Of a DNA stretch of 64,000 bases, positions 33,117 through 42,569 are shown one piece after another. The notes under the pieces were generated by a model. That model was not told the origin of the DNA, did no database searches, and worked only from the letters and a program-made list of their open reading frames with translations. Position 1 is the first letter of the stretch, and the number at the start of each line of letters is the position of its first letter. Origin of the DNA: JAWRCU01 sp033542235. GTDB lineage: Bacteria; Pseudomonadota; Alphaproteobacteria; Rhizobiales; Rhizobiaceae. Made by a program: the position numbers and the translations under genes. Where the stretch lies: assembly GCF_033542235.1 (NCBI RefSeq), contig NZ_JAWRCU010000019.1, forward strand, positions 1-64,000. Reading direction: 5' to 3'.

Positions 33117-34255
33117 AACTGTCTAGTACGAAGCGGCTCGAAAGGCTGCACGAGCGCTACATGAACGGCGATCTCAGCCGCCGGACTTTCCTCGGATTGA
33201 CAGCCGCGGCGGCAGCATCGGCGGGCCTGTCGATGCCGTGGATGGGACGGGCGCTCGCCGCGGTCGCGGAAGTCCGCTTCGATGGCTGGGGCGGCACGGT
33301 ACAGGATGCGATCGACAAATATGCCTTCCAGCCATACACGAAGAAGACCGGCATCAAGGTCGTGCAGGGTACCTTCGGCGACGAGAACGAGATCATCACC
33401 AAGGTGAAGACGTCGAACCCCGGCGACTTCCAGGTCGTCCATTCGTCGGGCGTCAACTACTATATCAAATACGTCAACGCCGGCATGACTTCGGAGATCA
33501 ACGAGGCCAACATTCCCAATATGGCGAATGTCCTGCAGCCGATGATCGAGCCCTTCCGCAAGCTCACGCCGAAGCTCTCGGCGGTGCCTTACGACTACGG
33601 CACCACCGGCATCGCCTACAACACGACTGTCATCTCGCCGGAGGAGGCGAAAGAGAAGGGCGCGGCGCTGCTGGCCGACAAGAAATATGCCGGCAAGATC
33701 GGCGGTTATGCCGACATGACGACGCGTGTCTGGTACGCCGCGCTCGCCACCGGCCAGGATCCCAACAAGCTCGAGGACATGGACGCGATCTGGGCGAAGG
33801 TGCGCGAGACGCGCGACCTCGCCAAGAAATTCTGGGGCTCGGGCGCCGAGCTGATGGATCTGCTTTCGAAGGGCGAGATCGTCGTTACCGACGCTTGGTC
33901 CGGCCGTGTCGCGTCGCTGCAGGAGCAGGGCCACCCAATCGGCTATCTCGATCCGAATGGATCTTATGCCTGGATGGAGGACATGCTGATCCTCAAGGGT
34001 TCGCCCATGCCGGAATGCGAGGAACTGGTCAACTTCATGCTCGATCCTGCGACCTCCATCGCTGTCGCCGAGGGGCAGAGCTATCCGCCGTCGCTCGATC
34101 CGAACAAGGTTAAGCTCACCGAGAAAATCGAGAAGCTTCCGGCTTACGATCCGACGGGCACGATGAAGGCGCTGACCTTCGCCGACCCGGTCTATTGGGC
34201 TGACAACGAGGACGCCTGGAACAAGCAGTGGGACAGGATCTCGAAGGGTGCGTGA
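33113..34255 (+). CDS. Polyamine-type ABC transporter substrate-binding protein with Tat signal, system 1
   Basis: A 380-residue PotD/COG0687-type binding protein. The N-terminus carries a twin-arginine signal (SRRTFLGLT, about 22-30) followed by a hydrophobic stretch ending in ALAA, so it is likely exported folded. The mature start VRFDGWGGTVQDAIDKY is more like opine/polyamine-family relatives than classic PotD. Substrate unproven. Confidence 0.87.
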   Translation: MKLSSTKRLERLHERYMNGDLSRRTFLGLTAAAAASAGLSMPWMGRALAAVAEVRFDGWGGTVQDAIDKYAFQPYTKKTGIKVVQGTFGDENEIITKVKTSNPGDFQVVHSSGVNYYIKYVNAGMTSEINEANIPNMANVLQPMIEPFRKLTPKLSAVPYDYGTTGIAYNTTVISPEEAKEKGAALLADKKYAGKIGGYADMTTRVWYAALATGQDPNKLEDMDAIWAKVRETRDLAKKFWGSGAELMDLLSKGEIVVTDAWSGRVASLQEQGHPIGYLDPNGSYAWMEDMLILKGSPMPECEELVNFMLDPATSIAVAEGQSYPPSLDPNKVKLTEKIEKLPAYDPTGTMKALTFADPVYWADNEDAWNKQWDRISKGA

Positions 34256-35405
34256 GAGCGTCGAAACCAGAGAGGCGTCCCGGCCGAGATCGGCCGGGAC
34301 GGGTCTTCCGAACGCCGGTACGGAACGCCCGGCGGTAGAGTTCCGCGACGTCCACATCGCCTACGGCAACTTCGTCGCGGTGCGCGACTTCTCGCTGGCG
34401 ATCGACAAAGGAAGTTTCGTCACGCTTCTGGGGCCGTCGGGCTGCGGCAAGACAACGATCCTACGCTCCATAGCCGGGCTGGTCGACATTTCGCGCGGCC
34501 AGATTTCGATCGGCGGGCGGCGGGTCGACGATATTGCAATCTACAAGCGCAATATCGGGCTGGTATTCCAGAGCTATGCGTTGTTCCCGCACAAGAACGT
34601 CTTCGACAACGTCGCCTTCGGCCTGAAATATCACAACGTGCCCAAGGCCGATATCGCGCGCAAGGTCGGCAAGGCGCTGGAGATGGTCAGGCTTCCCGGC
34701 AGCGAAAGGAAGCTCCCGTCGCAACTGTCGGGCGGGCAGCAGCAGCGCATTGCGCTGGCGCGCGCCATCGTCTTCGAGCCGGAGGTGTTGCTTCTCGACG
34801 AGCCCCTTTCGGCACTCGACGCAAACATGCGCGAGGAAATGCGCGTCGAGATCAAGAAGATTCAGAAGGAGACCGGCATCACCGCCATCTTCGTGACGCA
34901 CGATCAGGAAGAAGCGCTTTCCATGTCCGATCGCATTGTCGTCATGAACGCCGGATCCATGGAGCAGATTGGTACGCCGGAGCAGGTGTACGAGACGCCG
35001 GCCACCGCCTTCGTGGCGGATTTCCTGGGCAAGGCCAACATGCTTGCCGGCACCGTCGCTGCTGCCGATGGGCTTACCGCTACGCTCACCCTCGCGACGG
35101 GACAGACAGTCAGCGTCGTTTCGCCGAAGCCGCTAAGTCCAGGCGCGGCCGTGACGGTCGTGGTTCGGCCGCAGAAACTGTCCTTGGGGTCGACCGATAC
35201 TGCCAACCGGCTGTCGGGTCGCGTCGTCTCGACATCGTATTTGGGCGGCAGCGCAATCTACGAGATCGACATCGGCGGCAAGAGGACGGTGCGCGCGAAC
35301 ACACAGATCAACGGCCGGGTCGTGCGCGAAGGCGAGCCGATCGATATCGGCTTCGACCCTGCCGGCTGTGTTCTGCTTGACGAGAAGGGCATCCGAATCT
35401 CGTAA
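34248..35405 (+). CDS. Polyamine-type ABC transporter ATPase (PotA-like), system 1
   Basis: A 385-residue ATPase with an N-terminal ~30-residue extension, Walker A GPSGCGKT, signature LSGGQQQ, Walker B LLLDEP and a C-terminal TOBE domain. The GTG start at 34248 overlaps the binding-protein gene by eight bases. Completes importer system 1. Confidence 0.88.
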   Translation: MRESVETREASRPRSAGTGLPNAGTERPAVEFRDVHIAYGNFVAVRDFSLAIDKGSFVTLLGPSGCGKTTILRSIAGLVDISRGQISIGGRRVDDIAIYKRNIGLVFQSYALFPHKNVFDNVAFGLKYHNVPKADIARKVGKALEMVRLPGSERKLPSQLSGGQQQRIALARAIVFEPEVLLLDEPLSALDANMREEMRVEIKKIQKETGITAIFVTHDQEEALSMSDRIVVMNAGSMEQIGTPEQVYETPATAFVADFLGKANMLAGTVAAADGLTATLTLATGQTVSVVSPKPLSPGAAVTVVVRPQKLSLGSTDTANRLSGRVVSTSYLGGSAIYEIDIGGKRTVRANTQINGRVVREGEPIDIGFDPAGCVLLDEKGIRIS

Positions 35406-35449
35406 AGGCGAAAGTCAGTCTCACGAGCAGACCGAATGCTGCGCAGGGC

Positions 35450-35520
35450 TTTCGGACCAAATCCGATGCGAAACAGAGATAAAGCGGTGTGGCGATTCAA
35501 TTTGAAGGCACGCCGCTCTA
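35450..35520. repeat. Rhizobial intergenic repeat (AATCCGATGCG...CCGCTCT type), copy B
   Basis: Shares with 12841-12945 the ordered motifs TTCGG/TCTCGG, ATCCGATGCG, AAACAGAGA, GCGG, CAATTTGA and CGCCGCTCTA. It lies after the system 1 ATPase gene, in the 267-base gap before the cupredoxin gene. Confidence 0.6.
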
Positions 35521-35672
35521 CTTTGCTCGCGTAGCTGCAGCAAAGCCGTTCGATCAATTGAGCCAGATCAACGTGACGAACGCCGGTTGGCCTAGACTTG
35601 CCATGACCCGCGAAGCCGCTTGCGGATCCCGCCGTGCCCGGAGACGCCGGAATATTTCGGAAGGATGCTGCC

Positions 35673-36113
35673 ATGAAAGCGAAACCCTCGTATTTTCTGG
35701 TGCCCCTCACGGGCACGATCTGGCTCAGTCTTGCAGTTGCGACCTGGGCTGCCGGGACACAGCAGGTGAACGCCGAGCTGTGGAACAAAAGCGACGGCTC
35801 CCAGGGTGTCACTCTGAGCACCGATCACGTGAAGCCTGGCAAGGTCGTGTTTAACGTGAAGAACATCTCCGACAACGAGGATCACGAACTGCTGCTCGCC
35901 AATGTCGCATCACCCGATGCCCTGCCGATGGACGAGTCCGGTGCGCGGGTCGACGAGGACAAGCTCAAGGGCCTGAAGGAGCTGGGCGACGTGCACCCGG
36001 GCAAGTCGCGCAGCACCACGCTCAGGCTCAAGCCGGGCAAGTACATGCTGTTCTGCAACGAGGCCGGGCACTTCAAGGCAGGCATGTACGCCACATTCAC
36101 GGTGGCGCCGTAG
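35673..36113 (+). CDS. Periplasmic cupredoxin-like copper protein
   Basis: A 146-residue protein with a signal peptide (about 1-27, cleavage near ATWAAG). The mature domain has the type 1 copper ligand set: His71 in NEDHELLL and Cys128, His133, Met138 in FCNEAGHFKAGM. It probably carries electrons or handles copper in the periplasm. GGAAGGA precedes the ATG at 35673 by seven bases; the longer frame from 35634 would hide the signal peptide. No oxidase or copper exporter is adjacent. Confidence 0.85.
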   Translation: MKAKPSYFLVPLTGTIWLSLAVATWAAGTQQVNAELWNKSDGSQGVTLSTDHVKPGKVVFNVKNISDNEDHELLLANVASPDALPMDESGARVDEDKLKGLKELGDVHPGKSRSTTLRLKPGKYMLFCNEAGHFKAGMYATFTVAP

Positions 36114-36331
36114 ACCAACGCGATACCGAGTGCAGTCGGCCACCGCCAGGCGGTGTCCCGCCCGCATGCAGCAGCCGCAGTGCTCGACGGCTTGCGCGGT
36201 CACCCGATATCGAGCGCATTGGCGGCGAGTTCGAGGACAGCGGGATCAATATCTCGGCCCCCTCGGCGAGGACTCCGATCTCTCGTGACATCCGGTTCGC
36301 CGCCCGATCCTCGTGGGGTGGAGGAGAAGAA

Positions 36332-36604
36332 ATGACGATAGACACGACCGAACGTGTGATCGAGTACGCGCGCGAGCGATTGAGGCACGAGGTCACGGAT
36401 CTTCTCGATGATCCCTCATGGCTGACGGCAATGCCTGAGGAGTTGATCGCGAAGTATTTCGAAGACGCGCGGCTGCTGGCTGCCGATCTCGGTCTGGATT
36501 TCGATGTCCTCATCGACGAAACCGGCACGGATTACGAGCGTTCTCGTCTGCGCCGGCTGGAGAAATCGGCAGGGGTCAGTCCGCCCGGCACTGCGGGCCT
36601 GTGA
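36332..36604 (+). CDS. Small acidic protein of unknown function
   Basis: A 90-residue soluble protein, mainly helical and acidic (ERVIEYARERLRHEVTDLLD). No family recognised and no signal peptide. A strong GGAGGAG site lies just upstream of the ATG at 36332. It is followed by the flavin-binding protein gene 86 bases on. The 218 bases before it hold nothing else that I can support. Confidence 0.6.
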   Translation: MTIDTTERVIEYARERLRHEVTDLLDDPSWLTAMPEELIAKYFEDARLLAADLGLDFDVLIDETGTDYERSRLRRLEKSAGVSPPGTAGL

Positions 36605-36690
36605 ATCGGCGCTCTCGGATCATGCTTCACCGCCAAGGATGCTGCGGCCGTGCGATGGCATCAGGATGGTAGCGATCAAGGAGGCGAGAA

Positions 36691-37143
36691 ATGGACGAAG
36701 AAATCGGAAGGAAGATCCAGACGCTGCTGGATCAACATCGGATCATGACGATCGCCACGTTGAGGCCGGATGGCTGGCCGCAGGCGACAACGGTCGGCTA
36801 CGCGAACGAAGGCTTTATTCTCTACTTCCTTTGCGGACTGGACAGTCAAAAGGCGGCGAACCTGGCGCGCGATGATCGGGTATCGCTGACAATCGACCAC
36901 GACACCCCCGACATCACGGCGATCACCGGTCTATCCATGGCCGCGCACGCTCAACCGGTGACCGACACGGCTGAAGCTGAGAAAGTGCTGCGCATGCTTT
37001 CGCTAAAGTATCCCGAGCAGGTCCCCCTGCCTATGCCCATGCCGACCGCGAAAGATGTCCGCATATTCCGCGTTCAGCCGACGGTCATCTCCCTCCTCGA
37101 CTACTCCAAGGGGTTCGGCCACACAGATCTCGTCAATTGCTGA
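36691..37143 (+). CDS. Pyridoxamine 5'-phosphate oxidase-like flavin-binding protein
   Basis: A 150-residue split-barrel protein of the PNPOx-like group: MTIATLRPDGWPQATTVGYA forms the first strands and LYFLCGLDSQKAANLARDDRVSLTID the FMN-binding region. Such proteins bind FMN, F420 or heme; function is not assigned. AGGAGG lies seven bases before the ATG. It converges with the oxidoreductase gene downstream. Confidence 0.82.
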   Translation: MDEEIGRKIQTLLDQHRIMTIATLRPDGWPQATTVGYANEGFILYFLCGLDSQKAANLARDDRVSLTIDHDTPDITAITGLSMAAHAQPVTDTAEAEKVLRMLSLKYPEQVPLPMPMPTAKDVRIFRVQPTVISLLDYSKGFGHTDLVNC

Positions 37144-37156
37144 ACGGCATTCGCCA

Positions 37157-38233
37157 TCAAAGGCTCTGCTCGCGCTCGGCAATTGCTTCTTCGCCGGCAA
37201 GCGAATTGCAGATCAGCACGAGCTTGCCCCTGACGCCTCCCTGGCCGAGCAGCTCTTGCGCCCGGCGGGCTTCGGTCAATGGTATCCGATCGGCCACGAT
37301 CGGTTTGATCTTCCCGTCACGAAGCAGCTCGAGCAAGGCGCCGAGGTCTTCGCGGAACCAGGCGGGCTTCCACCGTTTCAAATATTGTATGCTGTAGGGG
37401 AGGATTCGTCGCCGGCCCGGCGAAACGAAGGCGCGGACCGCATACCACGCAGGTCGCAATATGCCGCGAAGGCGATAACGCAAGCCTCCTGCCAGTTGGC
37501 CCTTCTTGAGAAATGAGGTGAAGCCATAGGCTATCACGCGGCCGGCGGGCCTCAGGGCTTGAAACGAACGCCAGACATTGGCTTCGCCGACCCCGTCGAA
37601 GACGACATCCACACCATTGCCAGTCAGGCGGTGAATCTCGTCCACGAAGTCGACCCGCTCGTAATCTATCGGCGTGGCGCCGAGATCGGATACGATCTGA
37701 TGAGCCGCAAGGGACACGGTCCCATACATCTCCAGCCCTGCCAGGCGGCCAAGTTGGAGCAGAGCGGTGCCCACTCCGCCGGCGGCGCCATGAACGAGGA
37801 TCCGTTGACCCGATGACGCATGCCCAAGGCGATGCATCATCTGATAGGCCGTAACATAGTTGAGCACGATGCTGACGGCCTCGACGGGATCGACACCAGC
37901 TGGAACTGGAATGAATTCACCTTCCGGCAGGCAGATGAACTGAGCGTAGCCACCATGAATGGGCAGCGCCGCAACCATCTGACCGACCATGGTATGGGAT
38001 GCTCCCTCTCCGGCCTCATCCACGATGCCCACAATGTCCCATCCCGGCGTGAATGGCACGGTCGTCTTTTCCGGATGAATTCCCTCTCGCATCAACAACT
38101 CGGCGAAGGAGACGCCGGCGGCGATTGTTCGGACCCGCAGTTCACCCGGCGCCGGCTGGGGCGCTTCTTCCTGCACGATCTCCAGAACTTCAGGTCCGCC
38201 AAGATGGCGAACCACGACGCGGAGCGACTTCAT
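37157..38233 (-). CDS. Zinc-independent medium-chain dehydrogenase, quinone oxidoreductase-like
   Basis: About 358 residues. The N-terminal GroES-like domain is followed by a Rossmann fold with HGAAGGVGTALLQLGRLAG, typical of NADPH:quinone oxidoreductases. No structural zinc Cys cluster is present. Start chosen at the ATG at 38233 (MKSLRVVVRHLGGPEVL); an in-frame TTG at 38284 would add 17 residues. Substrate unknown. Confidence 0.85.
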   Translation of the reverse strand: MKSLRVVVRHLGGPEVLEIVQEEAPQPAPGELRVRTIAAGVSFAELLMREGIHPEKTTVPFTPGWDIVGIVDEAGEGASHTMVGQMVAALPIHGGYAQFICLPEGEFIPVPAGVDPVEAVSIVLNYVTAYQMMHRLGHASSGQRILVHGAAGGVGTALLQLGRLAGLEMYGTVSLAAHQIVSDLGATPIDYERVDFVDEIHRLTGNGVDVVFDGVGEANVWRSFQALRPAGRVIAYGFTSFLKKGQLAGGLRYRLRGILRPAWYAVRAFVSPGRRRILPYSIQYLKRWKPAWFREDLGALLELLRDGKIKPIVADRIPLTEARRAQELLGQGGVRGKLVLICNSLAGEEAIAEREQSL

Positions 38234-38421
38234 GGCAGGTTCGGCCCGATTGGACCCCTCCCGCAGAAGCGAATTCAAATGCAAAGCTAGCGCAGGCGGG
38301 GAGGGAGCGGGTTGTTCCAGATCAAGCCCGTCAGAAATCTGTCGCTACCCACGAACGACTGCTCATGAGCTGTATGCCGACCTCCGGTTGTCCAACTCGG
38401 GTCCTGCCGTCGGCCCTTCAG

Positions 38422-39453
38422 CTAACCGTCTTCGAAGCCGCTCAGCACGCCGACCGCGTTGATGCCGATCTCTTCCACGGCATAGCCGCCCTCCATGACG
38501 AACAGCGTGGGCATGCCGAGCTTGGCAATGCGGCGGCCGATCTTGGGATAGTCCTCGCTCCTCAGCTTGAACTGGCTGATCGGGTCTTTCTCGAAAGTGT
38601 CCACTCCGAGCGAGACGACGAGGATGTCGGGCGCGTAGGCCGCGACCTTCGCATAGGCATCGTCGAGGGCTGCGCTCCAGCCGTCCCAGGCAGTGCCGGG
38701 CGGCATCGGATAATTGTGGTTGAAGCCTTCGCCTTCTCCCGCCCCTGTCTCGTCGGCATGGCCGAGGAAGAAGGGATATTCGCCCATCGGATCGCCGTGC
38801 AGGTTGGCGACAAGCACGTCGGAGCGCTCGTAGAAGATTTCCTGCGTGCCGTTGCCGTGATGATAGTCGATATCGAGGATCGCCACCTTCGATGCGCCCT
38901 GATCGCGGAACCACTGCGCCGCGACCGCGGCGTTGTTGATGTAGCAATAGCCGCCCATGAAGCCCGACCCTGCGTGGTGGCCCGGCGGCCGGCAGAGCGC
39001 AAAGGCGGCGCGCTCGCCATTCCCGACGAGAGCCGCGGCCGTCAGCGCCACGTCATGGGACGATTTCACCGCAGCCCAGGTGCCCTCGACGAAGTTCGCG
39101 CCGGCGTCGAAGGAATAGAAGCCGAGCAGAGCATCGATCGTCCTGGGTCGGACGTCACCGCGCAGACCGCGCGTCGGCCAGGTAAAGGGCATCGCCGTCC
39201 CGGACCGGCCGGATGCGACCCACATCGGCCAGACCGTCGGCAGAAAGTCGACGTAATCGGCGCGATGCACCCGCTTCGCTGCCGAAAGGTCGAATTCCCT
39301 CGGCGGAAGGACCTCGCCGAGTTTCTCCGATTCGATCCGTGCTCTGATGATCTCGGCGCGCGACGACTTTTCGAAGCCGGGCACGATGGCGCCTGCGACG
39401 AGCTCCATCTGCCCCGAATGGCCCGCATGCAACGGTGAGTACACGGTTTTCAT
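38422..39453 (-). CDS. Acetylpolyamine amidohydrolase (histone deacetylase fold)
   Basis: A 343-residue zinc hydrolase of the HDAC/acetylpolyamine amidohydrolase family. The His pair is at 159-160 (RPPGHHAG), GGYCYINNAA follows, and the zinc ligands read Asp196 and His198 (DIDYHHGNGTQE) and Asp285 (SLGVD). A catalytic Tyr is in EGGYAVEE. Length is close to AphA/AphB of Mycoplana. It would release acetate from acetylated polyamines, in keeping with the two flanking polyamine-type importers. ATG at 39453; the frame extending to 40521 is antisense to the amidohydrolase gene. Confidence 0.9.
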   Translation of the reverse strand: MKTVYSPLHAGHSGQMELVAGAIVPGFEKSSRAEIIRARIESEKLGEVLPPREFDLSAAKRVHRADYVDFLPTVWPMWVASGRSGTAMPFTWPTRGLRGDVRPRTIDALLGFYSFDAGANFVEGTWAAVKSSHDVALTAAALVGNGERAAFALCRPPGHHAGSGFMGGYCYINNAAVAAQWFRDQGASKVAILDIDYHHGNGTQEIFYERSDVLVANLHGDPMGEYPFFLGHADETGAGEGEGFNHNYPMPPGTAWDGWSAALDDAYAKVAAYAPDILVVSLGVDTFEKDPISQFKLRSEDYPKIGRRIAKLGMPTLFVMEGGYAVEEIGINAVGVLSGFEDG

Positions 39454-39532
39454 GAAATGGCTTCTCCGCCCAAGCAGGTTCCGCAAACGTGTTCCACGGT
39501 TTTGCGACAGGACCTGCGCCAAACCGACAAAT

Positions 39533-39573
39533 CCAGGCAGGCATTCGTGGGGGTGCCACGAATACCTGCCTGG
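39533..39573. promoter_or_regulatory. 18-bp-arm palindrome between divergent genes
   Basis: The arms at 39533-39550 and 39556-39573 (CCAGGCAGG-ATTCGTGG and its complement) match in 17 of 18 positions around GGGTG. It sits in the 240-base gap between the acetylpolyamine amidohydrolase gene and the divergent amidohydrolase gene, where a terminator is not expected. It may be an operator shared by both promoters, a leader RNA structure, or an inserted repeat. Confidence 0.65.
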
Positions 39574-39693
39574 CGCGCCGAACCTAGCCATAGCCGCACT
39601 TCCCCGGCAAGCAGGCTGCGCCAACTCTTGTCGCAATGCTGGTCTGATGTGGGGAAGTTCGGCAGTGCTACCGTTGCTTGAACGGAGCCAACC

Positions 39694-41361
39694 ATGCCGC
39701 CTCACGCCGACCTGATCGTCACCAATGCGCAGATCCTCACCATGGATGACGAGAGGCCCCGCGCCGAGGCTGTTGCCGTCAAGGACGGCCGGATCGCGGC
39801 AATCGGCGACAGACAGTCGGTTGCCGACCTCAAAGGACCCGGAACGAAGCTGATCGATGCCGGCGACGGCACGGTCGCGCCCGGCTTCATCGAGGCGCAT
39901 ATGCACCTCTTCTCGGGAGCTGCCGAGATCGATCATCTGCAGCTCTTCGGCGTGCATGGTTTCGATGCGCTGGCGGGCGCGGTCCGCGACTACGCCTCGC
40001 GGCGGCCAAACGCGAAAGTGCTGATGGCACAGGGCGCCGATTACACGATCCTGTCGAAGGAAGAGCGGGTCACGCGCCACCATCTCGACCGCATCATCCC
40101 TGACCGTCCCTTCGCCATGACGGCGCCGGACCACCACACGGTGTGGGCGAACACCAAGGCGCTGGAGCTCGCCGGCCTGCTCCATGGACTCGAGCTCGGT
40201 CCCGGCAACGAAATCGTCATGGGTGTCGACGGGCTCGCCGAAGGAGAGCTGCGTGAGGGCGAAGCCTTCGCGCCGCTGCAGGCCATCGCCGGCATAGGCC
40301 GCGCCAGGCTTGGCCTTGCGACCGGCGGCGAGCCGGATCCCTATCCGAATGCCGAGGAACTGGCGAGCGACCGCGCGATCATGAAGCGCGGACTTGAATG
40401 GTGCGCCAGGCACGGCATCACTTCGCTCCAGAACATGGACGGCAATCTCTACCAGCTCGAGCTGCTGTCCGAGATCGAGACGGAGGGCGAGCTGATCTGC
40501 CGGGCGCAGATCCCCTTCCACTACAAGAACTTCATGACGCCGGACATGCTCGCCAAGGCATCATTGATGTCCGAGCGCTACAATTCCGACTGGCTGTCCT
40601 CCGGCATGGTCAAGTTCTTCATGGACGGCGTGCTCGATTCCTGGACGGCCGTCATGCTGGAGGATTATGCCGACCGGCCGGGCTGGTGTGGCGAGCCGCT
40701 GTTCACGCAGGATCAGTTCAACGCTGCCGTGATCGAAGCCGACCGCCGCGGTCTGCAGGTCGCCGTCCATGCCATCGGCGACGGGGCGGTGCGTTCCGTG
40801 CTCGACGGCTATGAGGCCGCCAAAAAGGCGAATGGCAGGCGCGACAGCCGCCACCGCATAGAACATATCGAGGTGACGACCGAGGCGGACGTAGCACGTT
40901 TCGCGGAGCTCGGCGTGATCGCCTCCATGCAACCGCCGCATCCGCCCGGCGCCATGGGATTCCCTCTGGAGCCGACCGTCTCGCGCATCGGCCGCAAGCG
41001 TTGGCCGCTCGCCTATGCGTGGCGCATGCTGAAGGATGCCGGCGCGCATGTCGTCTTCGCCTCCGACTGGCCTGTCGCGCCGATCGATCCTTTGCTGGGC
41101 ATCCAGGCGGCGGTGCTCCGCAAGCCCTGGGCAGAAGACAATCCCGACCAGAGTTTTTCGCTCAAGGAGGCGATCGCGGGCTATACGGTCGAGGGCGCCT
41201 ATGCCGAGTTTGCGGAAGACCGCAAGGGCCGGCTTAAGCCCGGTTACTTCGCCGATCTCGTCGTGCTTTCCAGCGATCTGGAAGCGGCCGACCCGCATCG
41301 CATCGGCGAGATCAGGCCGGTCACGACGATCTGCGGCGGCCGGGTCACTTATCAGGCGTAA
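39694..41361 (+). CDS. Amidohydrolase family protein, YtcJ-like
   Basis: A 555-residue metal-dependent hydrolase of the amidohydrolase superfamily. Visible are the zinc-binding HMH (GFIEAHMHLF), VAVHAIGDGAV, SRHRIEHIEV and the Asp in VFASDWPVAP. Family members cleave amide-like bonds; substrate is unknown. It is divergent from the acetylpolyamine amidohydrolase gene and is followed by importer system 2, so it may act on what that system brings in. Confidence 0.87.
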   Translation: MPPHADLIVTNAQILTMDDERPRAEAVAVKDGRIAAIGDRQSVADLKGPGTKLIDAGDGTVAPGFIEAHMHLFSGAAEIDHLQLFGVHGFDALAGAVRDYASRRPNAKVLMAQGADYTILSKEERVTRHHLDRIIPDRPFAMTAPDHHTVWANTKALELAGLLHGLELGPGNEIVMGVDGLAEGELREGEAFAPLQAIAGIGRARLGLATGGEPDPYPNAEELASDRAIMKRGLEWCARHGITSLQNMDGNLYQLELLSEIETEGELICRAQIPFHYKNFMTPDMLAKASLMSERYNSDWLSSGMVKFFMDGVLDSWTAVMLEDYADRPGWCGEPLFTQDQFNAAVIEADRRGLQVAVHAIGDGAVRSVLDGYEAAKKANGRRDSRHRIEHIEVTTEADVARFAELGVIASMQPPHPPGAMGFPLEPTVSRIGRKRWPLAYAWRMLKDAGAHVVFASDWPVAPIDPLLGIQAAVLRKPWAEDNPDQSFSLKEAIAGYTVEGAYAEFAEDRKGRLKPGYFADLVVLSSDLEAADPHRIGEIRPVTTICGGRVTYQA

Positions 41362-41472
41362 ATGTCGGTTCAGCCAAAGTTGGCCAGTTGCCAAGCCTAC
41401 TGCCATATGGTCACATCCTGATCGGGAACACGAGGCCGCCGGCAGAGCGGTCGGAGAGAGTGGGGCCTGCGC

Positions 41473-42567
41473 GTGCCGGATAAACCGGTCAGGAATGCAA
41501 TCGACGTCCGTGGCGTCAGCAAGATTTTCGGAGCGGGCGAACAGCGGGTCGCGGCTCTCGACAGCGTTTCCGTCTCGATCCGCGAGAACGAGTTCTTCAC
41601 GCTGCTCGGTCCTTCGGGCTGCGGCAAGACCACGCTCTTGAGATTGATCGCCGGGTTCGATTACCCGACGGAGGGCGAGATCCTGCTCTATGGCGAGGAC
41701 ATTGCGCCGCTGCCGCCTTTCAAGCGGCCGGTCAATACCGTCTTCCAGAGCTACGCTCTGTTCCCGCACATGACCGTCGGCGAGAATATAGGCTTCGGCC
41801 TTGAGATGCTCGGCAAGCCCCGGGCTGAGATCGAAGCCCGCGTCGCTGAGATGCTGAAGCTGGTGAAGATGGAGGCGCTGAGGAACCGTCGCACCAGCCA
41901 GATCTCCGGCGGTCAGCAGCAGCGCGTCGCGCTCGCGCGGGCGCTTGCCCCGCAACCCAAGGTGCTGCTGCTCGACGAGCCGCTTTCGGCGCTGGACTAC
42001 AAGCTCCGCAAGGAGATGCAGATCGAGCTGAAGCGGCTCCAGCACGAGACCGGCATCACCTTCATCTTCGTCACGCACGACCAGGAGGAGGCGTTGACGA
42101 TGTCGGACCGGATCGCCGTGATGTCGGCAGGCAGGATCCTCCAGGTCGGCACGCCTTGGGACATCTACGACAAGCCGGCGGAACGTTTCGTGGCGGACTT
42201 CATCGGCGAGACCAATTTCCTGGCGGCGACCATCGACGCCATCGCAGGCGGCAAGGCTCAGGTGACGCTCGGTTCAGGCGCTAAGCTTTCGGCGACTTTT
42301 GCCGAAGGCTTCCGGCCGAACGGCAGGGCGACCCTAGTCGTACGTCCCGAGCACGCCAGACTGATGAAATCCCCCGCCGATCTTTCCGGCATCGTCGAGA
42401 ACATCGTCTATTTCGGCACCGACACGCATATCCACGTCCGGCTCGACGGCGGTGAGCCCTTCATCGTGCGCCAGCAGAATACGCGCAACGCCAGCTGCGG
42501 TTTCGAGACCGGCGAAAAAGTCGGCATCCAGATCGGCGACAATGCCGCGCAGGTTCTGAAGGACTGA
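41473..42567 (+). CDS. potA: Polyamine-type ABC transporter ATPase (PotA-like), system 2
   Basis: A 364-residue ATPase: Walker A GPSGCGKTT, VFQSYALFPHMTV, signature ISGGQQQ, Walker B LLLDEP, TOBE domain at the end. GTG start at 41473. First gene of an A-B-C-D operon, the classic pot order, in contrast to system 1. Confidence 0.9.
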   Translation: MPDKPVRNAIDVRGVSKIFGAGEQRVAALDSVSVSIRENEFFTLLGPSGCGKTTLLRLIAGFDYPTEGEILLYGEDIAPLPPFKRPVNTVFQSYALFPHMTVGENIGFGLEMLGKPRAEIEARVAEMLKLVKMEALRNRRTSQISGGQQQRVALARALAPQPKVLLLDEPLSALDYKLRKEMQIELKRLQHETGITFIFVTHDQEEALTMSDRIAVMSAGRILQVGTPWDIYDKPAERFVADFIGETNFLAATIDAIAGGKAQVTLGSGAKLSATFAEGFRPNGRATLVVRPEHARLMKSPADLSGIVENIVYFGTDTHIHVRLDGGEPFIVRQQNTRNASCGFETGEKVGIQIGDNAAQVLKD

Positions 42568-42569
42568 TC

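Noticed and set aside
36097..36528. 143-residue minus-strand frame over the gap and the small acidic protein
   Set aside because: No ribosome-binding site or recognisable family, and it overlaps a plus-strand frame with a strong GGAGGAG start.
38422..40521. Acetylpolyamine amidohydrolase with a 356-residue N-terminal extension
   Set aside because: The extension is antisense to the amidohydrolase gene and has no domain; the family N-terminus KTVYSP begins at the ATG at 39453.
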